Of a stretch of DNA of 64,000 nt, positions 26,561-40,329 are shown piece after piece. The stretch is from Monomorium pharaonis (taxonomy: Eukaryota > Arthropoda > Insecta > Hymenoptera > Formicidae): assembly GCF_013373865.1 (NCBI RefSeq), contig NC_050471.1, positions 11,180,050 through 11,244,049 of the forward strand, read 5' to 3'. Numbering within the stretch: position 1 is the first letter of the stretch; each line of letters begins with the position of its first letter. The translations under genes were made by a program, and so were the position numbers. The notes beneath the pieces are model-generated. The model worked only from the letters and a program-made list of their open reading frames with translations. It did not search any database and was not told where the DNA came from.

Positions 26561-27245
26561 TTCTTTTAAATTATTCTTTTTGCTTTGTTTATCCGCTCCG
26601 AATCTTTTTACTTCAATTCGTAATATTTATCGATATTAAAAAAAAAAAGAAGAAATTGGCTTGCCAGAAAGTGATGAAACCGTTGCGCACAAGTGGATCG
26701 ATGAAGAGAAATAGAGAATTCTTATTATCTATGCCTTTGCTTTTATCGTATTTGTACATGGAAACTGGAATTGTCGATCCATTTACTATTATACATTTCC
26801 TGCAAGTTGTTTTCTTTCCCGAGGACTCCAATAGATTGCCGTTCTCGTTAGTTTCAATTTCCAGCGTGTTTGTTTGCCGAGCGAATCTCACGGGTATCCG
26901 TGTTTTCATTCGCGATACATATAAGTAGCAGTAACGAGCACTTCTTTGTTACAAAATTTCATTTTTGCAAAGTCATAAAATTTTTTATCTCCTGCGAACG
27001 ATGCGCATAAATGGGGTACCCAAACGAGCGGCCGCGCGTAAGATTGACTTCGATCGATCGCTCGCTCGAATTCAACGCGGGAATATGAGCGAGGAATGGA
27101 AAGAGAAAAAGATGGAAAATATTCGTTCGTTATGCTCGTTCGTTATGTAGGTAGCCATAAAGATAACCTGCCACTCTTGCATACGTAACGCATAGCGTTA
27201 CGCAATCATTACGGACGTCGTGTCTAATGATCCTTACTCGGGTCC

Positions 27246-27268
27246 GACAACGACGACGACGACGACGT
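27246..27268. repeat. (CGA)n trinucleotide run
   Basis: About seven CGA/GAC units. Confidence 0.85.
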
Positions 27269-27945
27269 CAGGAAAAAGCGAATCCGATCGTTACCACGGC
27301 GAAAACCGGTTCGTACAATGGTACGATTCGATTTTAACCGGACTCACCTCCGACCGCGGTTAATTCGCGTCACAAACGGTCGAGCATCCGAGCTAGCTAA
27401 TTAAATTACAAACAACCCTCGGTCAATCGATCATATATTGTGGGAGAGCAACGATTTAGCAAGAATCGCCGGGATACAGGAATGATAAGTATAAGTAAGT
27501 TCCATTCCGGAGCGCAACCTTCTTCTCTCGATCCCAGACACGTCGTCGATCTCGGTCGTCGCGGAATCGCCGCGCGGCCGGAAGCGTGCCGATTTTTCGC
27601 GAGCAGAAGTAATGGAGCGTGCCGGTTCGGCCGCGATGATAGATACCCGCGCCGTGCCGATACACGCCGATACCGATGTTTCGAGCACCCGGCGTACGCT
27701 CGTTACGCGAGTTGCAAAAGTATCCGTGAACATTGGCGCGCGTCCGTTACGGGCGTACGAGCATACCGGCGCGAGGAACAAATTGAGCGATACGCGCGGG
27801 GACAGCCCGCGCACAAGTCGCGGCATTAATGTTGATCGTCGACGGAGGAAGCGATTCGTTAGCATCGCCCCGTTATCGCGAGCCCGATCGCTTCCTCAAT
27901 ATAATTGAATCGATAGAATTGAGACGCCGCGCGCCGGCGCTCTCG

Positions 27946-27974
27946 CTCTTTCTCTCTCTCTCTCTCTCTCTCTC
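27946..27974. repeat. (CT)n microsatellite
   Basis: CT run with one TTT interruption. Confidence 0.9.
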
Positions 27975-28530
27975 CCTTCCTCCTCTCGCGCGCGAGAGAT
28001 ACATCAGATCTGGATGAGCGAATCTCGCGGAGTGATATACTATATCTGCGGTACGGGAATTCAGTTAGAATCCTAACGCCGCTTCCCAGTCCACAAATTA
28101 GCGTGCGCGAGGGCCACCTGCCTTCCGATAGGCGGATGCGGAAACGGCGCGGAGAGATTCATACGAGATTCATGCGAGATTCATGCGGGAGACTCGTTTC
28201 GCCACGATCGAGCGTGATCGCGAAATATATTCAGCCGGCGTGCGCTGATACCGGTCGTGGGTTGGCGCATCTGTTACTTGGCGCGAGTTTCTTAGTACCG
28301 TGCCGTTTAATGGTCCCGTCGGCTTATTTTGTTTTAATCGCGTCTCCATACGTAAGTATCGTTGAACGTGTCAAAACGCGCGGAGAGTTACGTTTCCTAC
28401 GACTGACTCTCCATCCCATGAAACTATATGTACCTGTTGGATAACGTTGCATCTAGTACAATTTCGTAAAGAAATACGCCAATACTGCTATACTTTGCAT
28501 CTATAGAAACAATCTACGCCGCATACATGT

Positions 28531-28551
28531 GTATATATATATATATATATA
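28531..28551. repeat. (TA)n microsatellite
   Basis: About ten TA units. Confidence 0.9.
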
Positions 28552-31500
28552 AATTAATGGAGAAAAGTAGACTTAGCCGAAAGGATTGATCTCTGCAATG
28601 CGAAGAAAACATTGCGGGCGGATACATGGAGCGTGAAACGAGGATTGCGGCTACAATGGAGCGAGTTGTAGCTACAGCTAGACAAGCGGCTGACATCATC
28701 CACGAAACGTAAAACAGTTTGCAGAAAACGCGTCGCGTGCACGCGTCAGACGCTAGACGGGTGCACGCCGCATGCACTCGAGCGTGAGATGCGTTGCGCG
28801 TCGTTCCACATACACCGACGCGCGTGGCGGACGCATACGCGCGCGGACCGCGTGAACGTGAAGGCGAATAGATAGGGATACGGCAGGAAATGATTCGTGT
28901 TGTATCTCCTCGTCCGGCCGAACAATGCCACCGTGACTCATCCTCCTGTGCGCCCGCGATCCGCGACAGGCTACGAAATCAACTCTAAAATAAATCCGCA
29001 ACTTCTCCCGCGATTGTTGTCAACTACGTCGCAACTACGTCGCGACCTTCCTCTCAATCATTAAACGTAAAAACGAGAATAAGAGGAGGAAGGGAAATAC
29101 CGATATATCGACGTTATCCTCGTGCGAGGATTCACAACCACTTGTTACAAACATTTTTCGAAATGCCGTAATATCGAGTAATATATCGAGCGTGTGCGGG
29201 GAAACTCGTACGGGTGAATTGCACCAAGCGTGAAATACGAGACTTTTCTCTATGAGAGAGGTACTAGAAGTACGGCGAGAAGTTTCGACGCGGGCCAATT
29301 TCCACTCCTCCGCGCGGTATAGGGAAGAAGACTGTTTACGGTACGTGTACATAGCGATGTAACGTTGGTATATAATATCGGGGTGTAATTACGGCGCCTA
29401 ATAGGGATTACGGCTTGGGGGCCGAGGGGAATCGAACATCGGGAGAGGGTAGCCCGATGATGATCGATACCATTGGTATCATCGCGTGGTAATTATGGGC
29501 GCGGTGGTGGCGGCGGCGACGGCGAATGGCGGGCTGGAGGGAAAGGGAGAAGGGTCCACCAGAGGTGGTAGATGCCCAGGGATCGCGCGGGGCCCCGGGA
29601 GTAAAGAGCAAAGTAAAGGGTTCCTGCGGTCGGAGGCGCGTTGTTGCGGTTAAAGCCGTAACACGTCGCGTCCAACCTGCAGCCGCTTCTTAACTACCCG
29701 CTCGCCACGAAGCGCGCTCTCGGATACCCGCTTGGTAGCCGCGCCGCGCATTTATAATATACGCGCCCGAGAGACGAAACGCGCGGGGTACGGCGTCGAT
29801 TATTGGCCGGACACGACCGCAGAGCTCCGGATCGGACGGTCCGAGTCCGCTCGGCTCGCCGCCCCGACCTGCCCGGCAAATTCGTAGTATCGAGAATTTT
29901 CGATAAACAAAAACTGCCAACGTATAGCCCGGCAAAAAAGGCCTGCGGGGGATAAAAGTTCTTTCTCCTCTGACTGACCGATACGAGGTTTATTGCGCGG
30001 ACGGGGAGCTCAATCGCGTATCGGAGACTTGAGAAAAAATTAAGCCAACTTTGGCTCAAATCATTTAAAATTCTGACACGCGACGATTATTGCTATGCAT
30101 ACAGATAGACAATTACATTTTCCAATCGTAAAAGATAAGAGGAAATAAAAGGACTTCTCCGTAGAATAAGAATATTCCAGATTTACGGTACTCTAAAACG
30201 CGAGTTTTTTGTCGCGAGTCACGACTTGACAACGCAAAAGACGATTTCATAAACCGTAACAAAAAATGCGATACACGAGCGATCCTGGCTAGTTCGATGC
30301 GAGTTGACGAGCGTAAGAAGGATTTTATGCGCCGCGCGCGCAATTATAATGCACAAGTCGGAATAAACGACGGGCGATTACCGAGGCGACCACAAGATTC
30401 CCGGTAACTCTTAGCGAGGCGGTAGCTGACGTATAAACGTTTCGGTTATATGTGCATGTTAGATGGTCACTCTGAATTGCTCGAGAAAAAAAAAACTACC
30501 TCGGTCTGTCACGTGCCTATTATGCGCAGCGTGCGTGCCGGCACGTGAAATAAACGCGACCGCAAAGTCCTGTTTGCTTGTTCAAATTTTCACAGGAGGA
30601 CCCTGTATTGCAGTTGCAAGTTTTTGGCCCGCAGAACAAATTCGCGAGTTTCCGTGACAATAATAATCTAATCGTTGTCCTTTAGCCTTCTTGCGCGCAT
30701 GGAAGCTAAACGGATACTATTGTAATTTACGGAAGAGCAAAAAATAAACTGAAAAAAAAAAGAAAAAAAAGAAAAAAGAGTACAATTGCTCAATTTTCTA
30801 CGGCTTTACACCGGCGACGTCCTTGCGATCACAATCGATCGGGAGTGTTGGACTCGCGTTTTTCCCGTGGCGTTTCCGAGCTTCGTCCTTGCACGTTTAC
30901 GCGGACCGAGAGAAAACGCAAGATTTCGTGCTCATTAGCGCTCGATACTCCGACTCGTATCGATTTCCATTTGTCGATTGCAAAAGTGGCTTCATCGGTT
31001 CATTAAGTTCGCGCAGGACCTTCGGTAATTAAAATCGTAGAAATCGGCTGCGGCGCGTGCACGCGTGTCGACTCGCTTAAGCATAAAATTCGCGTAAAAG
31101 TGCGGTTTTTATTGCGCGGCACTAGAAATGTTTTTACTTCGTTACGACTGATTACGAACTCACATGGAAATCGTCGAGTGGCAATTTCGCTCTAATTTCA
31201 CCGGTCACCATCGATACGACAAGATAACGGCATCCATTAAGATCACGAGTAACGATAATGGATCCCTCGTGTGTCGATCAACTGACTTTGCGCAGCCGGT
31301 TTTTGCTTAAATGAGAAAAGCATTTACGGGCTTCACAGTTGTGGCGCGTGATACAGACCCAATCGGATCACTTCGCTTTCCACTCTAATGCCTATTTGAT
31401 CGCGCCTGCTAACGATGCTGTCTAAATGTCAGTAACTGAGGTTTTTCAATCCCGGAAGAAAGTTCACGCTGAATTTTCGCATTTTGCTCTTCTATACACT

Positions 31501-32746
31501 TGTAATACACGTATGTACCGTTATAACAATCGGAACTTTTAATGGCGTGAGTTTTGCTGAAGCGATGATTTACGTATCGTTTAAAGGAGCTATTTAAGAA
31601 AGTAGGACCTACATTTAATGGCGTATGGAAGAAAAAGGAGGCAACATTTTTAGAAGCTATTTTTTTTACAAACAAACAATAAATAAAATTAATGCGCAGA
31701 TCTACATGTTTATAATATAAAAGTCTGTTGGTATTCTCGCGAATCTGCGAAAGTAGACCAGCATGTCAGCAAAGATAAAAAAGAAAAGAGATAAAGATCA
31801 TAGAAAGGGGTGTATAGAAAATTTACCCAGAAAGAATCGATTTCATTACTTTGTTGCAGGAGCCGTAGTTCGCACTCTGTAATTTTTTTCATACCTCTCA
31901 TTCGAGGTATCGCAACTTTTCTGTTTCGATGTGGCCTACCTGGATCAAAGAAAACCATTAACGCGATGATACCTAGCGACAACCGACTGCTGCCATCTGC
32001 GACTTACCGCGGGTTGAAACGCGAAACTCGTTCGTACCTTTGGTCGAGGCCCGATTGAGCTCGGTGGGTAAGAAGGATTTGCGAAGCCGACGCTATTCCC
32101 AAGAGCATCGGGTGCGTTGAATCTGGTGGAGTGATAATTAATAATGGGATGATACCGGATTAATAATGCACCACAGCCAATGTCTCGAAGTGCAGCGTGA
32201 CGAAAAAGAGAGCAAAATAGATCGAGAATATGGATGAATCGAATGGTTATGCTGGATGTCGGCGCCATTAATAACGCCAATTAAAACAAGCTGTGCCCAT
32301 TGACAGATTGACGGGAGTGTTTTCTTTCAGGCTACACCGCCACTGCGGGATGAGTTACCTGCCCTAAGAGAGAAGACAAGAGAGAGAGAGAGTGAGTGAG
32401 AGGGAGGAGGGGGAAGAGGGCAAGTTATTATTAATCTGCTCTAAGCCCGCACTCTTGTGCCTCCTTTACGCCGCATTTACCAACTCGAATACTATATGTA
32501 GATTTTTAGACCGATTGAGATACGTACACGTGAGCGTTGTGTTTACGTCAACGGCATGTGTGGGTGGCGCGATATGAGAGATCGTCTCGTTATCTTGTAT
32601 ACCCACTTTCAGAGTGCGAGCTAGAAGTCGCGAAAAAACAGGCTGCAAATATTTCTGCACCCAACACATCGAATACCGTCTTTCCTCTAGAGCCTCCAGG
32701 CGATTGATATTCAGAACTTCACACTTCCGGAATGGAATTAATGGAT

Positions 32747-32892
32747 TTAGGGTCGGTTGTTCCAACTTTTTGGTAAATTTATCTATCTGGTAAATATATG
32801 TTTGTCTTTATTTATTTAAGAAAAGAAATGAAGACAGACACATGCTTACCCGGTAGATAAGTTTACCAAGAAGTTGGAACAACCGGCCCTGA
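32747..32892. mobile_element. foldback MITE-like element, about 146 bp
   Basis: The two halves are inverted copies of each other over about 70 bases. The left end reads TTAGGGTCGGTTGTTCCAAC and the complement of the right end TCAGGGCCGGTTGTTCCAAC. The similarity continues inward through TTGGTAAA, TTATCTA and TGTCTT to a short A/T-rich centre near 32818. Nearly all differences are transitions. There is no coding capacity. Such near-complete inverted repeats are typical of foldback or MITE elements mobilised by a DNA transposase elsewhere. I could not identify a clear target-site duplication, so the superfamily is left open. Confidence 0.7.
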
Positions 32893-33203
32893 AAATTCTC
32901 AGTTCTTGCAAAAATTAAGAGAAATATTGCTCTTTCTTTTCTCACAGTAGAATTATAAGTAAAATACGTTCTTTAATAACAAAGTTTCAATATTTTGTTA
33001 ATGAATTGTTCGTTACAAGTTGTGAAAAGCACAATCTAAACTGAACGGGGCTGGCCGCCGATTAATACCGTTTCTAATTCCAGCCCTTCCACGATAGTAT
33101 GACGAATAGTCGCGTTATCCACGCGAGTCCATGCTTGGGTTTCGGCTTGGTGGGACCAAGAGCTGACGGCTCTCTCACTCTTCGGCTTGACAGAGGGCGA
33201 GGA

Positions 33204-33227
33204 GGGGGGAGGGGAGGGGGAGGGGGG
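33204..33227 (+). repeat. four-run poly-G, strong G-quadruplex candidate
   Basis: G runs of 6, 4, 5 and 6 separated by single A bases, meeting the strict four-run pattern with one-base loops. Confidence 0.85.
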
Positions 33228-33458
33228 TAGAGTATAGGAGGAGCAGGAGGAGGCGCGGAGGAGGTCGAAGGGGGTGGCAGATTGATCCGTCACGGAGCGC
33301 GAGCACAATCACCCCCATTAGACATTATGTGCCTCCCGGTCGCACGTACACGCACGCACCACCTTCCGCGTGTAAGTGGTGAGCGACGTGCGTGTATACG
33401 CGCGAGCCACACTGTGCCGGCCACCGAAATGTATCCGCTCTCCGTAATCGGGTTCGCT

Positions 33459-33482
33459 CTCTCTCTCTCTCTCTCTCTCTCT
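33459..33482. repeat. (CT)n microsatellite
   Basis: About 12 CT units. Confidence 0.9.
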
Positions 33483-34380
33483 GAGTTATACGATACTCGT
33501 CCCGATCTAGCGTGCTGGCTGCCGGTGTATTAGGAACAAGTCACCGAATTTGCGGCGAGATCGCGCGACGACGCGACGGTTCCTCTTTTCCCGCAACGGT
33601 ACGCGGATCAAGAGAAAATCGACACACGTATACACGGTACACGTGTCGTTCGTCAGTTTCGCTCGTTTCGCCCTCGGACCCTCGGCACGAAGAGCGCGAA
33701 AGCGCGCGCGGCGACACGGCGCGCTGCTCACCATTTCCCGCGACTGCCGAAGCCACCCACGTAGCCCGCCGCTCGTTTGTCATCCGACAAATAGCCTTTC
33801 TGCCGCGCGCGAGAGGAGCCAAGTGCGTGTGCGACGCGCGCGTACACGCTCTCACGCGCGCCTCGTTCATCTCGTAAGATTATTATTATCTTAACGGTCA
33901 GGGCCGCCGCGTCGCTTCTGACAAGTCCCACCTCTTTATCTTTCTGTTTTATAAACTCAGAGAATGCCCTATCGTTTATCTAAGTCATATTATAATTGTA
34001 ACAACAAGAACAGAACGTTTGTTCGTTGCGAGTCGCGAGCGAAGAAAATTATGTAAATGGTACGGATGTACTAATGTTACACATTGGTAATATCAAAATA
34101 TGCGTTATACGTGTCGATATTGCTCTTGTTCGCGTTCAAAAGAGATTTCGTCAGTCTCTTCCTCCATGTGCTTTCGGCACTGATCTTTCGTCGATGTCGT
34201 TACGCACGTCGCGAGCAACATCTGGTGCTAAAACCAGAGCGAGGATGCCGCACAGAAGAGCTCTGCGAGAATTCGCATATAAATTAGAGGCTATTCGGAG
34301 AATGCGAGGCAGCGAGCAATATGTCGTGCTCGATTAATACTTTCTTTCTGAAGCAGCTTACTCGAGACACCTTATGCCCT

Positions 34381-34398
34381 ACACACACACACACACAG
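34381..34398. repeat. (AC)9 microsatellite
   Basis: Nine AC units. Confidence 0.85.
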
Positions 34399-35344
34399 CA
34401 CGAAAGATAGCCAGATAACTCACTTTCTTCGACGACGAAGCGTCGTGACTTACAAAAATTGTACGTTATCTCTTATCGTGTAATTGAACTTGAAGAAATT
34501 GGAACGTTTCTAGTTTTCAAATATTATTTAACATTATTCTGCAGAACTATCCCTTTTCAAAGCTTTTCTCTTGAGAAGAAAAATGGATATCGGCGTAAGG
34601 TGGCCTACAAAGGAGAAGAGATTTCTTTTCGGTTTAGAAAAGTGAGCGCTGGCAAGTTGCAAAGGGTAACTGTGTGAGGGCCGGTCCGCCGTCCGCGGAG
34701 GGTGAAGCGTCGGATAGTCAGACAAAGAGGGCGAAAGAACGAGAGAAGCAACGGACGAGGTGAGATGAATAAATAAGAGGGTTTTGAAAGGAGGAGCTCG
34801 TTGTGGCGCAGAAGGTTATTACGTGGCGTCACGCGATGATGTATCCGCGCTGGTTCAGATTGTCTCCGCGAGATGGGACCACAGACCGTGAAATATGCAC
34901 CAACCCCCGAGTTAAACCCCCTGGAGGCACCCCGTCCGCCCTTATTCACGACCGCATCACCACCTCTAGACGCTGAGGAAGATCGCCACGTCTTTTCGAG
35001 GGAGGGTCGAAGCGCGCTGCTGCTGCTGTTACTGCTGCCTTTCGATCGGGAAATATTCTTTTGACATGAAAATTAATGATGACGTCGATTGTTCAACGAG
35101 ATTGTAATTAGAGGCATTATTCACAGACTAAAACATACTATATTTTTCAAAATTCTGTTTCGAATATCTCAAAACACTTAAAAACAAAATCATACATCAT
35201 TCAGCGTTAGGGAATTTTTTTTTAAATAAAAGCGTCCTACGACGAATAAAATATCGCTATGCAACGCGATGCAATATGTCTCCGCGATGATTAACGAGCA
35301 AAAGAATTTTTGTTGCGCGGCACATCGAAATCCGAGCGTACGGA

Positions 35345-35345
<1 letters not shown>

Positions 35346-35405
<60 letters not shown>
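35346..35405. repeat. long (CT)n microsatellite
   Basis: About 30 uninterrupted CT units. Confidence 0.95.
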
Positions 35406-35409
<4 letters not shown>

Positions 35410-37324
35410 CGTCGCCGATCGATAGCTTTTAAAATACTCCGCTAAATCGAGATGGGTATCCCCGATGCACGTATAGGGCAGCGTCGAAAAGCAGCGTATC
35501 CGGATTGCGTGGCAATAATTTCCATATATGTGAAGCGTAATGACGGCGCATAGATCATGGACGTCCACCGCGGCACGCGACAGCACGTGTCCCGTACTCG
35601 CTACGCTCGTGTCCGCCACCCCTCGCGCCTCGCTACGTCACGGGGGCGAATCCTCTAGGTTTTCCTCCCACCGCAAGACGACAACAACGAACCACTCGAG
35701 TGCGTCCTCCTTATGCGCGCGACACAACCCTTCTTCCAGCCATCATCGTCATAATGCTACCCGCTGCACGCTTAGTACGGAGAGCTTCTAGAAATGCAGC
35801 TCGCTCGCGAGAACCGCGAGGATCCAATTTACATATCTCTCTATTATTCTTTAGCACGAATATAAATAATATTTATTATTTTTGTAATCCACATAGCAAA
35901 ACTATTCGAGCTATGTTGCGTAATGATACAAATGAATGTTTTAAAGAATGTGTTGTATAACAAATGTTACAATTCAGCAAAAATGCTAGAAAAATTTGGT
36001 ATAGTAATTCACGAAAAAAAAAGAAGACGAAGAAGAGAGCACGTTTGAAGAAAATAATCGATTGTTTTTGCAATCGATATATTATATTACACAGTGTCAT
36101 AAATCTGTCAATGATTCTCGACGCACAATAATAATCGTGCCTTTAAACAAGGGGATAACGAACAGAACGTAATCATATTATGATGCTATGGCCTTTAGCT
36201 CCCGTGGGAGTGTCGGAGGGTTGTGTGTTTGACATTTAGCATTTCCCGCGGGAAAGTTGCTTCTTTGTCTGTCGTCGGAGAGTCCCATTCTCGTAATATT
36301 ATCACGTATTTCAGAAAAATAAACGTAATACACATTTATGTTAAAATTATTTACAAAAAATTATCGCATATAATAATAATTACTCAGTTATACTGCGCAC
36401 AGTCAATTATAGATTCTTATTAAATTTTACAGTATATTATAAAAGTTAGTTGAATATGATCAATTGTTAGAATATTAAAAAAAAAAAAAAAACTGCGTGA
36501 TTTGAAAGTAATAAAACAACATCACGCTGTTTCGCATCGGCAAAGTCCCGCAGAACGACGGGGATTTATTTCAGGGCGTTGCAATTTCTTTCTGTATCAA
36601 GCGGACGCGTCTAACCGGTCTGTCCGGGCGAAAGTAAGAGCTCCTCTTCTTAAGATTAACGATACTTTAGTGCTCTTTTAAAGAGATCGTCCTTCCATAC
36701 CCGCGTCCCCCGGCAGGAATGCTCAGGATTAACCGCCACCTCAGCCGCCCCCTCTCATTCTCTCTGCACCGCGATCCCCACTTGGTTATTCTCCACCGCC
36801 GCACTACCCTCGGAATGGGAGGTCCAAAAAAAAAAAAAAAAGAGTAGCAATCGTCGGAACTTGAAAGCAGGGCATTTTATGATGACTACAAAAGTGGTCG
36901 CGGCCACCGTTGGGGTGGCAAGAAAGAGGGTGGGCACGGTGCGGTGAAACGAGGGTGAGCCGCCGCTACCACCACCATTGCTACCCACCGCTACCTCCTT
37001 TCCAGCGTCCTTAACAGGACCAAGCGACACGACGTAAGGGAGAACGGGCGAGAGATGGAAGGATCGAGAGAGAGCGCGACTACCACTCTCGGCAGGATGG
37101 CAGAGGCGGCAGGGACTTGAATTGATTGCTTTCATTACGCAAAAAAGTCGCCTTCTCTTTCCCTTCCCGCACGAGCAACCCCTCACCTTACCCTCCGTAT
37201 TTTTAACTTCTGCCGCGCGACACTGGCGAATAAGTAAGTGCGCTATTTACATCAAATCTCGTGAGTTATCGCCGCCCACCTTTCTTTCCTCCCGGTAGTA
37301 CCGCCGTCGGAGGAACTTTGTCGG

Positions 37325-37353
37325 CGGGGGGAGGGAGGGAGGGAGGGAGGGAG
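37325..37353 (+). repeat. (GGGA)n array, G-quadruplex candidate
   Basis: Six G followed by repeated AGGG units with one-base loops, enough for a strong G-quadruplex on the + strand. Confidence 0.85.
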
Positions 37354-40270
37354 GTGGAGGATGGTGTGGGACAAATTCTTTGTATAACCGTTACAAGATT
37401 CCGCGCGACAATAAAAATGAGTTAATCCAGCGGCACGATTCTTACGCTTTTAATTTTCGATCGACGTAAGATAAAGTTTTCCACGAACAAAACTCTGTCC
37501 GCAGACAAGCGTAATTTCAGAGTTACGACGAGGACATTATATTATACATCATCATTTGACACACGCACCAACAATATCGTTAATTTCACAGACGTTCCCG
37601 TTAGTTTCGCAAACTCTCGATTCTCTTACTCTATGATAAAGGAGATTAATGCGACGGTCGACCACGTAGATTAGAAAGGATAGCGACTCGTCTAGGCACT
37701 GATTAGGGACAGCCAAGAGCACGGTGCAGCCGCATTACCCCAATGATCGATGCACCCCGTACGGCAACCTCATCTGCATCTGCCCCCGCGTGCACCGCAA
37801 CGATGCTTCCCCACACCCTCCGCCGCCTACACCGCAGGGCCTCCGGGTCCACGGTGCGTCCCTATTCGCCTACAAATGCGTCGTCTCAGCGTCGAGCACC
37901 GGTGCAATCATGTAGAGGACATATTACCCGTCAACGCGGCCGGAGCCGCTCGTTCGTTCAGGCAAATGATATGCCAAAGCGTAATCTCGCACGAGATCCT
38001 CGAGAGATTAGGTTCACCGGCGTAGTAATGACGAATGGAGAGTCCGTGCTCGTGAGGATCACGCGTCAGGTGAAGCAAGAATTTTTTTTTGCGAGGGATG
38101 AAAATAAGCATCGCGGGATCTCCCGTGGGATTCGCCGTAAAAAATTACTTCGTCATCGCGTCGCTTCTGCGAGAAAAGGCGAGAATAAGGGAATTACAAA
38201 TTCCCTAATAAGTGAATTTCCGTTTGGAAAATTAGAAAGAATCTCGTTGTTCAAGTAAGATTGCTCTTGGAGCAATCAAGAGAGAAAAATAAAAAGCTTT
38301 CTCACGTACAAGTACGCCTCGAGAGCGAGGGAGTAACTTTGTACGTTCCCGACTTCCCGCGCGAGTTGGTCGATATTCTCACGAATCGACTGTGTTGCCG
38401 CTAGGAAGTTTCGTTTCGCCCGAATGCGAGTGTCGGTGTCGCGTACCGGTTGCGCAACGACACACCGTTTGACAAGGCACACACGCGAAGTTTCGCGATG
38501 TCGGGTATCTAGTGTCAGCGCGAGAGGCAGGGAGGAGGCGATACGGAGGGCTGGAAAGGAAGAGAGAAAGAATTCGCGAAAGAACGCACTCAAATGTAAA
38601 CCGGACCCTTGTGAGATTTGCGAGCCAACGACGGTCCCACCGACGACGATGCCTGACCGCACCTTCCGGGCGATCCGGCTCGGTCCGTGCGGCCTCGGAA
38701 CGGGGCCCAGTTTCTTCCTTCTCAGCGTAACATCGAAGGATAATATGCTACTACACAATCCGCTTCATCATTTCGATATGAAATTGTCCTTCCTTTCTTT
38801 TTTGTACTTTCCAATTACATATCAATATTCTCTTTCTTTGTTTTACGCTTTGCGCGTAAAGTGTCATGTGAACACAACACTGCGCGCAATTTGATTGAAC
38901 TTAACACGTTCGGACGTGTTACGTGTGAAACGAAAAACGAACAAATATGTGTCATAATATAAATAATAGAGAGATGAGCGGCTCTATTTACGAGCAATAA
39001 ATGGACGTCGAATGGTTTGTATCGAACTTTTAAGCGTCATAAACTGTAACTCACTTCCGGCGAATAAGTATCTATATTTCACGATACGTATCATGTCCGA
39101 GAATAAGTTCCCAAGGAACGCGCTGCACAGGAGAACGAATACACCGTAGTTCATAAACCAGTAGTACGTCGCGCCCCACCTTTCACGTTTTGACTTTCCC
39201 CACCTCAATCGCTCGCAACGTGCAGATTGTAAAGCCCTTTTCTACCTCGGCCACCTTTGCCATCCCCCCCGGGTCCGGGTACAGTATCCACGGTATTTGT
39301 CTCCACGTAATCAGTCTCGTAATTAATCGCGGCGATGCATGCCGCGGGACGTCGCGCGATACGCTCCGAGAGCGTTAACCCTTTCAGTGCTAAGTTATTG
39401 TAACGCCATAACATAAATAGGATCTCATACAAAACGTCGCGTCGTGGCTAAATGATATTTACTAATCCATAGGATATTTCTAAATAGTTTTCGTTACTTC
39501 TATATATATATAGTGAATCATTGGTGACGACGTGTCAATGATGAAAAGATTGACGTGCAAAATGTGAAAGGACAGTTACGTACATAAATAATAAATAATA
39601 GAAGAAATAATCGATGTGAGAAAAATTATTCGACTTAAAGCTGGAAATTCCTGCTGAAGTAAAGACAGTTAAATAAATTCGCGTAATATTAGCCGAGCAA
39701 CGTTGATTTTTGAATTGATTGATTTGATCGTACAACTTTGTCTGGTCGCCATTGTTCCCTTCTGACCCTTCATCTCCAAAGTACAACGATAAACAAGCTT
39801 ATGGCCATTCGAGATCTTCGAATTAGATCTTCGCGTAGCCTTTGCATACAAGAGGATCGATAGAGTGAATAAATTATAGCGATACGATATCACGCGAAAG
39901 GAAAGCTAAATGGAGAGATCGAAGGGGAAAATTATCAGAAGGACGAATCCACGAGAGATGCTGAGAATACATGAAATCCAAAGAGCCCGATTGCTATGAA
40001 ATTTGTCGTGAAATCGTTAACGACAAATCGACGAATGCGTTTCATTCACCCTTGCCTCGCGTTCCTTTTCGCCTTACCTTTTCCTCTATTCCCGATCTCT
40101 CTTTCATCGATCAGCGATCGAAACGCCGCGATCCATTCCGCAGAATGAAACGTCGCAGTAGCGACTCGGCCGTACGGTGGAGAGAAACCGGGGCGATGGT
40201 GGGTAACTTTTAAATAAATAAAATCGATAGGGCGCGACATCGTATCCGAGGGAGCTCAAGAGGTACGACC

Positions 40271-40298
40271 TCCTCTCTCTCTCTCTCTCTCTCTCTCG
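40271..40298. repeat. (CT)n microsatellite
   Basis: About 13 CT units at the left edge of the GC-rich block upstream of Pax2/5/8. Confidence 0.9.
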
Positions 40299-40329
40299 GA
40301 GAAGAGGGACACTCTCATGAATAAGCAGT

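Larger units (their letters stand above)
21169..32746. other. non-coding upstream region, third part
   Basis: No recognisable gene. Repeats include a G-rich run (25816-25832), AGA repeats (25947-25972), a long CT tract (26120-26180), CGA repeats (27246-27268), CT (27946-27974) and TA (28531-28551). A perfect 8-bp hairpin with a 3-base loop lies at 27184-27202. The stretch 29400-30000 is GC-rich. The open frame on the minus strand at 25673-26362 (229 codons) reads through GA repeats and is rejected. Confidence 0.65.
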
